This document shows, in pieces, positions 48,557 to 61,780 of a stretch of DNA of 64,000 nucleotides. Location of the stretch: positions 1-64,000 of the forward strand of contig BCKL01000023.1 of assembly GCA_001600635.1 (NCBI GenBank), given 5' to 3'. Positions within the stretch are counted from its first letter, which is position 1. Each line of letters starts with the position of its first letter. The notes below the pieces were generated by a model. That model worked only from the letters and a program-made list of their open reading frames with translations, made no database searches and had not been told where the DNA came from. The position numbers and the translations under genes are program-made. This DNA is from Leucosporidium creatinivorum (Eukaryota > Basidiomycota > Microbotryomycetes > Leucosporidiales > Leucosporidiaceae).

Positions 48557-51500
48557 ATGCTGCTCCCGAAAGGTCTGTTGCTGGCCGCCGCGCTGGGCTT
48601 AGCACAAGCAGGGTCAGCACCAGATGTCAAAGAGCATGACTCGGTGCCCTACACGCCCATCGTGAGTCCTGTACCACATCCTCGGGTGCCGGAGACGCGC
48701 CGCTGATCTCGCCTTGCCGTCTCGCCGCACACGCTGCTGTAACCTCACTGTACTCTCGCTCTCCTCGGCAAACGCGCCACTATGTACAGGTCGTGCCCCT
48801 CGCCAACCGCAGCCCTTACCTCGGAGCCTACCTCTTTGGTTCCGAAGACAAGAACCTGGCGCTCATGAGCCCTCGGTTCTGGACGGGTACACCCCTCGGC
48901 TGGACAGGACTGCTAAGAGTCGATGGACAAGTATCGAGCTGGATGGGCAACCTCACCGACTGTGAGTACCGCTAGGTCGTCTCCTGCGCCCGCTCGGCAG
49001 CTCACCCGCGCTCTTGGTTTAGACCCTGCCTGCCTCAACTCGAGCCTGTCCACCGACTCCTACTCCTCAACCTTCGTCATGACCAACTATCCTCCCACCG
49101 TATCTCTGACCGCCACCTTCCTCTCTCCCATCACTCCCCTCGACCTCTTCCGCCAATCGCTCCCCTTCTCCTACCTCCACCTCTCGGTCGCCTCGCTCGA
49201 TGGCAAGGATCATCACGTCGAGGCTTACTCGGAGATCAATGGATTATGGCTCGCCGACGACGAGACCGAGATGCTCGAGTGGGAGGGCGTAGAGAGGGAT
49301 CACTGGTCGGGCGTTCGGCTTCGGCTCCAAGATCAGCGGTTATTCGAGGAGGAGAACATGCGGGAGGAGCATGGGAACGACCGCATCCTTCACGGAGATG
49401 TTTGGTATGCCTCTCGGTCGGATGCGGACAACGTCGAAACGACTTACGCGGCAGGAGATGATGTCGCGGAGACCCGCCGAGTCTTCGTCGACCGAGGTCG
49501 GCTCTTCAACTCGTTCAACGAGACCTTCAGGCCGACGAGGACACGGCAGGGCGACAACCAAACCGCCATTCTCGACGAACCCGTCTTTGCCATCTCCCAC
49601 TCGTTTGGCACCGTTTCGCCCTCGTCATCCGCCGAAGACACCTCCGCCCTTCTCACAGTCGGCCACCTTCGCACGCCTCTCATCCAGTACAAGGTCGCCG
49701 GTCCCGAAGTCGTTCAGGTCAAGCCTCTGTGGGCGAGCACCTTCAAGACGGCGGAGGAGCTCATTGGCTTCTTCCTCAGCGACTTCGAGCTCGCCGCCTC
49801 GCTGAGCAAGGACTGGAACGCTCAGATGTACGCTGATGCTCGCCGTGTCGAGTCGGAGGAGTACGGCCATACTCTCGCCGTGTCGACGAGGCAGATCTTT
49901 GCCGCACTCGAAGGCCTCTGGGACTACGACCTCGACGCTAACTCGTCGCTCGTCACCTACTCGCCCATCACCAACGAGCCCATCCCCACTCTCTTCGGCC
50001 TCAAAGAAGTTTCCTCCAACGGCAACTGCCAGACCGTCGACGTTATCGCTCCCTTCCTTCCTTTCCTCATTTACGCCTCGCCGACTCTCCTGCCCCTCCT
50101 CCTCGAGCCCATCTACCGCTACTCCGACTCGGGACTTTGGAGACCCCTTCCTCCTCCACACGATCTCGGCGATCACTGGCCTAATGCTCTCGGTCACGAC
50201 GACTACGAGGGACCTACGCTGCCCATCGAGGAGGCAGGCAACATGCTCGCGATGGCGCTCGCCGGAATGAGACGGGGAGATGCAGCTTCAAGGGATCAGG
50301 CAGGGACCTACTACCACTTGCTCACACAATGGGCCGACTACTTGGTCGAAGAGGCGTTGTTCCCCAAGGAGCAGAGTGAGTGGTCACGATCCAGTCGACC
50401 GAGCGCCGAAGCTAACCGACCTTCTTGCGTTCACAGGCAGTACCGACGACTGTGAGCTCCATTACAAAGCCCGCTCCAGACAAAAAGCTGACCTTACGCC
50501 CCCACTTCCAGTCTACGGCCCTCAGAAGAACCAAACCGGCCTCGTACGCTCGCTGCTCTATTCGGCGAGGACCGCTAGCTCACCCAGCTCGCTTCACAGG
50601 TCATCAAGGGTATCATGGGCATCCGAGCTATGGCTGAAATTGCTCTCGACTTTGAGAAGGAGAAGGACTACAAGCACTACAAGGTCTGTCTCGCGCCTCG
50701 GCCCTCGACGCTCTTGGCTGATCCTCTCCTCGTCTCGCAGAACGCTTCGGAGGTCATGACCTCGACCTTCCTTGACCTCGCCATTTCCAAGGACGGCACC
50801 CACCTCCTCGGCCACTACGGCAACGATTCGAGCTGGCACGGACAGGTGAGCTCGGCGCTCGTGTTTCCATCTCGGATCTCGCTAATCTTTTGCTCGCCTG
50901 GAGTATAACCTCTATTTCGACAAGCTCTTCGGCACCGAGATGTTCCCTGCTTCAGTGTATGAAGCGCAAGACACCTTCTACGCCAACGTCACGCGTGAGT
51001 TCTCGGCGATCCTCCTTGCTCCCCTCCTCCCTCACAAGCTAGGCCCTGACCTTCTCTCCTACAGTACCCTACGGCCCTGCCCTCGACTCGGCCTTCCCCT
51101 TCCGCGCAAAGACCGACTGGCTCGCTTGGCTCGGCGGGATCGCCGTCACCAACTCGACTCGCACCCTCCTCGTCGACGCTGTCGGCAAGTTCCTCCGACA
51201 AGCCAAGAATGACGTCCAAGGCGACTTTATCGACCCCCGAGGAGGATGGAGCGTAGGCTTCAGGACTCGGCCGGTCGCTGGCGGGCACTTCAGCCTGCTC
51301 GCGCTCGACGTGATGGAGCGATTGAGGAGCGGGACGTTTGAGGACGACGGGGACGAGGTGCTCATTGGAGGGACAAGCGTGGCTGTGGGACTGTTGGGCT
51401 TGATGCTGACGGTGGGAGTCGCATATCGGTGGTGGTCGAGGAGGAGGCCTTCGCGGAGGGATGTCGCCTACGATGAGCTGAGCGGTGGTGATGCGAGTCC

Positions 51501-51561
51501 TCTACTGGCGAGGGCAGGCTCCCCATCAACACCGCGGATGCTAGACGACGAAGAGGATTAG
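48557..51561 (+). CDS. GtaA-type glutaminase-like protein, secreted with C-terminal anchor
   Basis: Likely extracellular glutaminase-family protein. Signal peptide LLLAAALGLAQA after the ATG at 48557, then the family's N-terminal beta domain (PLANRSPYLGAYL, PRFWTGTPLGWTGLLRVDG), a large middle exon (EVVQVKPLWASTFKTAEELI region), and the helical barrel domain (SLVTYSPITNEP, KEVSSNGNCQTVDVI, FLPFLIYASPTLLPLLLEPI, HDLGDHWPNALGH, PIEEAGNMLAMALAG). The C-terminal exon has FIDPRGGWSVGFRTRPVAGG, then a hydrophobic helix (VAVGLLGLMLTVGVAY) and a basic, Ser-rich tail. The tail helix would anchor the enzyme at the membrane, unlike the freely secreted Aspergillus GtaA. About nine exons; stop TAG at 51559-51561. 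Confidence 0.88.
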
Positions 51562-51713
51562 TACTATGTAGAATTGCAAGAGTCATCTTATCGCTTATCG
51601 CTGGAAGGAGTCGCCGAGCGGAGTTTGGCCTTTTCAAGGCCCGAGGCAGTCAGCTGCACGTTCTCGTGGTCGAATCGCTTCTTGCTCTCTTCCACTTCGC
51701 CTCGCCGCTCGCC

Positions 51714-52244
51714 ATGTCCAGCTGGCTACCTCCCAACCCCTTCAAGAAGAGGGAGGTGCCTCACCCCTCGGTCTACTCGACCCGTGAGCCTTTCGCCGTC
51801 TGCCTCGCCGAGTCGACTGAATCTGACTCCCCGGCAGCTCGAGTCTGGGTGAAGCACACGGACCCACCGCGTACGACAGCTTCTCTCAGCGCACGATCAG
51901 CTGGTTCTGACCGTACCTTCTTGCAGTTCCGCCGCGCACTCTGGAAGCTGCAAACCGACTCTCCGCAGAAGAATACGCGAGGAGACTAGCTGGGCATCTG
52001 GACACGATGGAGACGAGACGCGACAAGTCGACAGAGAACAAGGCACTTCGTGAAGTTGAGCAACGAGAGGCAGAGGAAAGTGAGCCACTCCGAACTAACT
52101 TGCCGAGCCGCTTCGATGAGCTGACGCCCTTCGTCTCCAGGGGAAGACAAGAACAAGAAGAAGGGCAAGGCGCCGGTCACTGCGAAATCTCTCGGTAAGG
52201 CTTCGGTCTACCAGCCGATGCCTCGCGACCAGGGCAGCTGGTAG
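51714..52244 (+). CDS. Small unknown protein, tandem paralog 1
   Basis: Not recognised. Four exons: 51714-51783, 51838-51870, 51927-52079 and 52141-52244, encoding 119 aa. Starts MSSWLPPNPFKKREV; a helical, charged middle (AEEYARRLAGHLDTMETRRD, ALREVEQREAEE) and a Lys-rich end with GKASVYQP and a terminal GSW. It is hydrophilic with no signal peptide or membrane segment. A diverged tandem paralog with the same exon plan lies 1.2 kb downstream, with the SAH1 fragment between them on the other strand. Confidence 0.7.
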
Positions 52245-52529
52245 ATGCGACGCCCAGCGAGCGCCGAGGGAGGGTTGGGACTGGGCGGCGGCGACTCGAA
52301 GGGAGCTTGCTTGCAGTGATAAATATTGAGCCAGGAAGGAAGAGAATGCAAGCAGATACGTTATACTAGCCTTCGAGCTGCCTTGCTGTAGGCGATTGAC
52401 TTCCTTTTGCTCTCGGCGCTCGGCGACGGCTTTCACGTCCGGTCGGGGGCCTTCAGGCGTGGCACGCGAGAAGGTCTGCCTTGAGTTGGGAAGATGGAAA
52501 AGGGATTTCGAAACTTTGGTGAATCGTCG

Positions 52530-53165
52530 TCGCAGTACAGCGACTCTCGGAGCTGCTACGGAGGGGCGGTAGCGAGCGGCGAGACGCTTAGTAGCGGTAG
52601 TGGTCGGGCTCTGTGGACGGGGGCGAGGTCAGCTGTGGTTCAACAGTGATGTAGGATGCTGTTGAAACTCACTGTAGGGTCCGTCCTGCGGGTGGGAGCG
52701 AGCGGGAAGGGGTCAAAGATCAGCGAAATGCTCGGCGAAGGCGGCGGCGAGCGTTTCTTACCTTAGGAAGATTGAGGTAGCTCACTTGCGCGTCTGTCAT
52801 GACAGTGAGGTGAACTCCCAATTCGGCGAGATGAGCCCTAGCGACCTCCTCGTCGAGGGGCTTGGGGAGGATGCTGTTGAAGGCGAAAAGGTCAGCGCCG
52901 AGCTTCGGCGAAGGCTCAAGTGTCAACTTACTGGACACCGACGGGGTACGAGGCGTTGTCGGGCCAGAGAGCGATCTGGGCGAGGACCTGGTTGGTGAAG
53001 GAGCACGACATGACCCACGAAGGGTGACCGGTGGCGCATCCGAGGTTGACGAAACGTCCCTCGGCTAGGAGGATCAAGTGGCGGCCCGAGGCCATGGTGT
53101 AGCGGTTGACCTGAGGCTTGATGTTAGAGACCTCGGTAGCGCTCGCAACAAGCCAACCCAGGTTG
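52530..53165 (-). pseudogene. Inverted 5'-truncated SAH1 fragment
   Basis: Encodes only the last ~120 residues of S-adenosylhomocysteine hydrolase: [72 protein letters not shown] and a final [11 protein letters not shown]-stop, with the first ~310 residues, including the NAD-binding Rossmann part, absent. The stop and about 70 bp of 3' flank are almost identical to the intact gene at 42.8 kb. Unlike the intact gene, the fragment has two extra in-phase introns in the last ~80 bp of coding sequence (after YLNLPK and within DGPYK). The shared upstream intron even keeps the same CGCCGAAGCTCGGCGCTGACC block. The frame is still open, so a truncated product is conceivable, but no start exon is visible. 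Confidence 0.82.
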
Positions 53166-53463
53166 ACCTAGAAAGTGGTTCGAATCAGCTCGGGCTCGAT
53201 GCTCGGCGACGGCGGCCTGCTTGTGGCCCCGGGTCAAGCCTGCTGCTCGCGGGCAAAGGATCGCATCAACATCTGAGTCACTCGAAGATACGTAAACAGT
53301 GAGCGTCTGTAGCACGGCGAACCCAGCTTGCCGCCTACAGCCGAGCTTCAGCGATGCCTTGGAAGCCGAAACGGTCCCAGCTCCTCCGAGGACTTTGAAT
53401 GCAGGTCAGCAAGGACGAATCGCTTTTTTTCTTCCATACTCAACGCTTTTCTCGGGGGTCGCA

Positions 53464-54069
53464 ATGCCCAGCTGGACGAACCCTTTCAAGCCTAAGAAGC
53501 CTGAACCCGCGCGACAGTCCGGTCGTAAGCTCTTCCGAGCCTTCTGCCTCGTACACTCCTGCTGAATGTGCTCCTTGGACAGCGCGAGTCCGAGTCTCAC
53601 ATCCTGCCCAGCAGCTTAAGTTAGGCGGTGGGTCTCTTCTACTCATGACCCGTGCTGAGCCTCCTTGGCCCACAACTGCAGCTGCCTCGCTCACTCGCCT
53701 CGGACAGGACTACGAAAATGCGGCCAATCAAACAAGGGATGAGATGAACAAGAGGATAGACGACGCAGCAGCGAGCCAGGCGCTCCGTGATACTGAGCGT
53801 CTCCATGCTCTTGCGGAGGAGCAAAGTGAGCGACGTCCGAACTTGGTCAGGCCGAGTTGAGCTGAGCCGACTTTCGTCTTGCAGGGAAGAACAAGAGGAA
53901 GCTCAGAGCGCCCATCGACAACAACAACGTCAAGCCGCTGGGCAAGGTGTCCGTCTACGAGCCCTCCGTCGCGGTCAGCGCGCTTGGTAATAGATGGCAA
54001 CGCCGAAAGAAGGCCATCAGCCAGCGTAGTCCCGGGTTCAATTGCAGTCATACAGCTTCAACAGGATAG
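53464..54069 (+). CDS. Small unknown protein, tandem paralog 2
   Basis: Paralog of the gene at 51714. Starts MPSWTNPFKPKKPEP, continues PRVRVSHPAQQLKLG (paralog 1: PRVWVKHTDPP), a helical stretch with NAANQTRDEMNKRIDDAAAS and ALRDTERLHALAEEQ, then KNKRKLRAP and GKVSVYEPSVA (paralog 1: GKASVYQP). Four exons with the same phases as paralog 1. Near the end, a frame difference makes this copy run on to TAG at 54069 instead of the short end of paralog 1. Hydrophilic, no known domain. Confidence 0.62.
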
Positions 54070-54418
54070 AGAAGAGCATACGCATCCCACCTCCCCTCGC
54101 AGGAATTGCAGCTGCGCCGACTTGCTTCATTTCGCTCTCGGCGCTCGGCGCTCGGCGCTCGTTTTTCGGTTCTCGAGGCGGTCCGTGAGAGTCGATTGCA
54201 AAGTGGGCGGAGAGTAGGCGCGATTCGGCGGTGCAGTTACCAAACAGCAGGCTCTCAGCTTGCTGCACGGTGCGCAAGGCGAGGAGCAGAATGACCCAGC
54301 AGCCAAGTGCTGGTTCTCGATAGCCTCGTTCAGGCTTTCATCTAACAGTGATCAACCGCTCGAGCCCATGATACAAGACGTCTATAGGTATTTCACTAAT
54401 GCAGAACCCTGCAGCCCT
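54070..54418. other. Convergent 3' region with tandem CTCGGCG
   Basis: Between paralog 2 (+) and thioredoxin reductase (-). Contains a perfect tandem of CTCGGCG (54137-54161, 8-nt... units GCTCGG CG overlapping) also common singly in introns. No gene. Confidence 0.55.
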
Positions 54419-56276
<1,858 letters not shown>

Positions 56277-56526
56277 CCTTTGCCGGCGCCTTCAAGCTTC
56301 CACCTCGGCTGACAAAATCCAAAGTCACGCCAAAATCGGCCCTCGCTTGAGGCTGTAAAAGGCTTAGTAATCGCTAGAGAAGCATCGAGTGAGGTTGTAG
56401 CATGTCGAACGCGTCGGCTGCAGTCGACCGAGGTTCCGAAAAGTGATTCGCCCCTTTTCGCTCGGCGTTGAGTTTCTCTCAATCCGAGAAGGGACGACAA
56501 TATACAAGATGACTTTGCAGACACCC

Positions 56527-59420
56527 TTAAGCATCGGTAACAGCTCCGTGCGAAGCATCCTTGACGAGCCTACGAGAGAGGGGAAGAGATTAGCTTCGGT
56601 CTTGGAGGCGCAGGAAGACTGAGTAGGGAGCACTCACTTGTAGTACTTGAACAGAGCACCCTGATAGTAGACGAACGAACGACGAGTCAGCAATCGTCTC
56701 GAGCTGCAGAGGGACAGAGTCACTCACTGACTTGACCTTGGGCTCCCGAGGCTTCCATGCAGCCTTGCGCTTAGCGAGAACCTCCTCAGAGACGCGCATG
56801 TCGATGGTGTTGTTGACGGCGTCGATGTAGACCTCCTGCGAAGGGTGCAACGAAGGGGTAGAAGCGAGGAAGGTCAGCGCAAGATCGCAGAGCGTGCAGG
56901 CTCGGCGCGACGTACATCTCCATCCTCAATCAGGCCGATAGGTCCTCCTTCGGCGGCCTCCTGCTCGTCGTGAAGGTAGGATGGTCAGCATCAGTCCTCT
57001 AGTCGTAGTCAACCGAGATCAACGTACGGGCACGACGTGACCGACGGTGAAGCCGTGCGTTCCTCCAGAGAAGCGACCGTCGGTAACGCAGGCAACATCC
57101 TGGCCGAGTCCAGCACCGATAACCATTGAGGTAGTCTTGAGCATCTCGGGCATTCCTGCGGGCGAAACGAACGCGAGGGTCAGCTCCGTCCTCTTCCTCT
57201 GATTGCTTGGCGAAGGCCAAGCTACTCACCAGGTCCTCCCTTGGGTCCGAGATACCTGAGGATGATGACGGTCTTCTCTCCGACCTTGATGCTCTTGCTA
57301 GCGATAGCCTTGCCGACGTCCTCCTCGTTGTCGAACACGCGAGCCTTTCCAGTGAACTCCAAGCCCTCCTTGCCGGTGATCTTGCTCACACATCCTCCAG
57401 GAGCAAGGTTGCCGCGAAGGATGCTGTGTACGGAGATCTAGGGTCAGCGAAAGCGAGCTAAGAGTGCAAAGAGAGGACAAACCGAAGGTGACCGGTCGAC
57501 TTGATGGGGTTGTGCAGAGGGCGGATGACATCCTGTCCCTCCTTCATGTCAGGCGCCTTGTCGAGGTTCTCGCCGAGGGTCTTTCCGGTGACAGTCATGA
57601 TGTTGCCGTCGATGAGGTTGTTCTTGAGCAGGTACTTGCAGACGGCTGCCGGCGATGGGATCTTCGTCAGCTCGTCGTTCAGCCGAGAAAGGATAGCAGG
57701 GCTGTAGCTCACCGGGCAGTCCTCCAATCTTGTGAACGTCCTCCATGACGTACTTTCCGCTGGGCTTGAGGTCGGCGAGGAAGGGTATCCGGTCGGAGAC
57801 GGCCTGAACGTCGTCGATGGTGAGCTTGAGGCCGCACGAGTGGGCGATCGCGATAAGGTGGAGGACGGCGTTGGTCGATCCTCCGAGGATCATGGTGAGG
57901 ACCTATGTGCAAGAGCGAGAGCGGTCAGTTGGCGTGGCGAGCGAGGCGAGGGCGAGCAGCAACGGACCATGGCGTTCTCGAACGAAGCGCGGGTCATGAT
58001 ATCACGGGGCTTGATGTCGTTCTTGAGGAGGTTGAGCATGTACTCCCCGACCGAGTCGCACTCGTCGAACTTCTCCTTCGTGGCGGCGGGGTTGGTGGAC
58101 GAGCCGGGAAGGGCCATTCCCATGATCTCGGCGGCACTGGCCATGGTGCTGTGGAGCGAGTGATGGTCAGCTCGACTCGTTAGTTAGATGTCAGGAGTAG
58201 AGCTCACTTGGCAGTGTACATTCCTAGGATGGTCAAGAGGGCTAGTCAGCAATCTCGACCGAGAACGAAAAGCGTCGAGAAGCGAGCTCACCTCCGCAGG
58301 CTCCACCATCCTTGCGGCACGAGTTGCGAACAGTCTCGTAACGCCTCTTCTCAGCCTCGGGGGTAGATCCCTCCTCGAGGAACTTGCCGTAAGACTGGAA
58401 AGCACTGACAACGTCGAGCACCGGCTGGCCCTCGCAGGATCCAGGCTTCATCGTTCCGCCGTAAACTGGCGCGCGAAGACCGTGGTTAGAAGCTACTCTG
58501 CGTAATAGGTGAACCTGCTCGAGACCCACGCATCATTCCGGGGCGGTTGAGACGACCGAGGGCCATGAGGACTCCGGGCCTTGAGACGAGTCGGCGTTAG
58601 ATGCTGAGCCTGAGTAAAGAGCTGGAGCTCAGTGAAAGCAGACCTACATGTTCTTGTCGCAAGCCTGTAGAGAGGAGCGAGGGAGGTCAGCTTACTTCGT
58701 CCGCCGAGCTCCTCCATCTGCCTCGAGAAACGCACGGGGATAGTGACCATTCCATCAAGCCAGTGACCTCCAGCAGCCGTCTCGACCGAGTCGGCGATGA
58801 GGTCCCTCGACTGGAGCGAGTAACTCATGCCGAAAGTGCCCATTGAGATTCCGTCCGAGACTCCCACAGTGCCGAAGCCGTAGCCAGTGATGCCGGCGCG
58901 AGTGAGCGAGGCCTTGACGCGGTGGCCGAGGTCGAGGACGTGCTTGTTGCAGCTGTAGCCAAGCTTGCGTGTTAGCGAGTAGGTCGAGAGCGGAGAAGAG
59001 GAGCTGCTTACGGGTTTCCCTCATACCTGCGAAGAGAGAATAGCGATTAGCTCTGCTAGAGAGCACCGGGAGCATAGCTGTAGCTCACCAGACGTTAGCA
59101 ACACCGACCATGGGCTTGGAAAGATCCGCCTCGACGTCAATGCCGTCCGTAGCGTAGAGCATGGCCTGCAGCATCACAACATCAGTTTAGCTCTGGTAGC
59201 TGATCAAGAGCAGTGAAAGACTCACCTGGGAAGCTCCCTGAGTCTTGTCCTGAGTGATGAGACGACTGTGACGGTTCAAAGTGCCGGGAGCAGCCTCGCT
59301 GTAGCCCTCGAGGACCTGCTCGCCGGAGTTGACTCGAAGGGAGGTAGCGAAGGTCCTGGAGCGCAGAGCAGAAGGGAGGGCAGCAGGCCGAGGGCATGCT
59401 CGTAGTGAAGTGAACGACAT
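56527..59420 (-). CDS. ILV3: Dihydroxyacid dehydratase
   Basis: Mitochondrial Fe-S enzyme of valine, isoleucine and leucine synthesis. N-terminal targeting sequence ([20 protein letters not shown]) followed by [20 protein letters not shown]. Motifs: [29 protein letters not shown], the cluster-binding [43 protein letters not shown] and, near the end, [20 protein letters not shown]. Stop TAA at 56527-56529, start at 59420. Many short introns (about 14). The three Cys of the cluster (in NPCN, ACDKNMPG and GACGG) are in place. Head-to-tail with TRR1. Confidence 0.96.
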
Positions 59421-59748
59421 GGTGCTGGCGTCGAATCGAAGTAGAGATGAGCGAGCGGAAGCAAAAGAGGCGCGCCGGCTCGAAATCGCAAGTGGCCTTC
59501 GCGGGGCAAGCGATTGGCCGATGTACTCGGCTGCACGGCGCCATGCCGTGACGTCTTTGGCCTCACAGTAGGTCTCTTGAGCTGATCCATACCAGCTCGG
59601 CGCCGTTCCATGCTCTGCTGTAGCTCTTGACTCGTTCTCGCTGCCGGTTCGGCGCTGCTCTCTCCTTGGACTCGGCAGCCATCCCTTCGTCCGGCAGCAT
59701 CCTCATTCACATGACAGAGTGCATGAAAGCAAAGTTCCAATGACCACC
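59421..59748. other. ILV3 promoter and 3' flank of the next gene
   Basis: About 330 bp. Nothing specific recognised. Confidence 0.4.
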
Positions 59749-61484
59749 CTACTCCACGACCACTGAATTCCTTGACGATCCTCGACCCTTCCTCTCCCTC
59801 ACCCACCCTTTCCAAATTCTCAAGATCCTTCCCCTCTTCTCCGACTCCTCCGTCTGCTCCACATTATCCCAATCCCATCTACTTCCGTACGAGTAATATC
59901 CCGACTCTGACCTCCCCCTCTGCGCTGCAGGGATCGGCCTCGACCTCGGCGCCGAGTCGGCCTTCGAACTCCACTCCTCCTCCTCCCGCACAGCCTGAGG
60001 AAGATTGCTGGCGCTCCTCGTTGCCAGGTTATCGTACGTCCAATATCGAGGCTCGTCCATCGAGGTGAGCCTCTCCGCTAGCTGGGGTGAAGGCGACTCG
60101 TTCGGCGGAGAGGGAAGGGGAAGCGAGTTGGTTGAGCGCAGAGGTGGACGAGGTGCGGGTGACTTGGATGGCGGTCCTTCGTCGAGGAGGTCGAGGAGCG
60201 CCTTGCGAGCTTCGATGGAGGAGGGGAGGTCTCGGTCGATGTCGTCTCGGGCCAGGAAGAGTGTTTGGGGACGACGGCGCCGAGGAGGTGAAGCTTGGGT
60301 GAGGGAGGGCCGAGAGTCGGAATGGGCGACGTTCGAGTCGGGAGAGGTAGTAGGCGAGACGAGTGTGGTAGGTTGAGGGTACTGGAAGGAGCCCATCTCG
60401 GCGGGCGAAGCGACGAGATGCGCCGTGAGTGACGAGCTCATCGTCTGCGTTCGGGAGAAGGTCGAGGGTGCGCTAGAAGACATCCTACGAGATCTCATCG
60501 AGTGGCTGGAGGTCCGACTGAGTATCCTCTTGAGGTGGCCGACGGCGTGGGAGAAGGAGCTGCCGGTCCGGGGAGGAGAGCTGACATGAGAGGCGCCGAG
60601 GAAGGACGATGAGTGACGCAGAGGAGGAGCGATGGGGATCGGCGAGTGGACTGGGTAGGAAGCTGAGACTCGTGGACGGAGCATTTCGACGGCTGGCGGT
60701 AGTCGCGCGGCGAGATCGGGGACAGACCGCGCCGGGATGGGAGGGAGAGGACGTCGCGCTGGCGGGATGGCAGTTGAGTGGTAGGGTGAGGCTCCTTCTG
60801 TTGGGATGGAGAGGAGTCAGCTTCGAGGACGAGAAGTTGAAGTGCATGAGAGAGCTCACGGTTTCCTCGAGCCGAGTACGCCGAGGTCTGGGGTGGGAGG
60901 GTAGGCTTCGGCGGGTTCTCTAGCATACTGAACAAGTCTGCCGTATGCGGTAGCCTCCTAGGCGCCTCCGCACTCCCTCTCTGTCCACTCCGAAGCGTCG
61001 GCAAACTCCCTCCCCCCTCCCAGCCCGTCAACCTGGCGAAAAGCGCGGCCGGACTCTCACCCCTCGCCTCCGCCCCCCCTCTCTGTTTCCCTACATCACT
61101 CCTACTCGACGCCTTCTGCCTCCCAACATCGCGATACAACTCCGCCAAGAGGTCACCATTCCTCATTTCTCTTCCGCCGCGCGGGACTCGAGCCCATCCC
61201 TCCGACGTCGAGTCGCCCTCTGCTCTGCTCGTCGAGCCACCGAAGAAGGAGTTGGCACCACTACCGTTCCGACGCTTGCTGGGCTTCCTACTCGGTGCTT
61301 TGCTCTTGTTTTTGCTGTGCTCCGGCTGTTGTTGCGCGAGGGCTGCTTGGAAGGCTGGTTCGAGTTTGAGCGAATTGAGGAGGGGAAAGAGCGAGGGCGA
61401 GTCGAGTGGGCGTGGTGGGATGTGTGCTGAGGAGACGACTGAAGGGGAGCGGTAGTTGGAGGGCGGTGCAACGAAGGTCGCCAT
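59749..61484 (-). CDS. Ser/Pro/Arg-rich, largely disordered protein, unknown
   Basis: Not recognised. Two exons joined in phase across a ~60-nt intron near 60800-60860 (donor after SAYSARGN, GCTGAC branch, CCAACAG acceptor), about 550 aa from ATG at 61484 (MATFVAPPSNYRSPSVVSS). Low complexity, basic and Ser/Pro-rich with scattered short motifs (LFARLTGWEGG, GSFQYPQPTTLV, RYWTYDNLATRSASNLPQAV). The C-terminus, WDWDNVEQTEESEKRG followed by RILRIWKGWVRERKG, looks like a short basic/aromatic helix. Possibly a regulator or membrane-associated scaffold; no family assigned. Confidence 0.6.
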
Positions 61485-61780
61485 TCGCGACGATGTTGTG
61501 GCGGGAAGCAAAGAGATGTCGGCGGCGAGTCCCCGCTCAGGAGGGGCCGCCTGAAGCGCTATGGCCGCGTTTGTGCAACTTCTGTAGTGGAGCAGCGCTT
61601 GAAAAGATAAGGATCTGGAAAAGTTGATACAATGCTCGAGGATTCGGCAAGAGGCAACCTGGAGTGAAGCAGAACCAGAGCATTGAATCATCGCCGAGCG
61701 GCGCGCTTGAGCTCTCTCCGTGCACGGCTAGCCTTTTCCGAGATATGCTGAGAGCACCTTTACAGCCTCAACCTTTCTCT

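Noticed and set aside
54000-54060. Possible tRNA because of GGGTTCAATTGC
   Set aside because: No matching acceptor stem or anticodon arm could be folded around it; it lies at the 3' end of tandem paralog 2.
51600-54100. Transposon carrying the SAH1 fragment
   Set aside because: No terminal inverted repeats, target-site duplication, reverse transcriptase or transposase was seen; the fragment keeps introns, so it is not a retrocopy.
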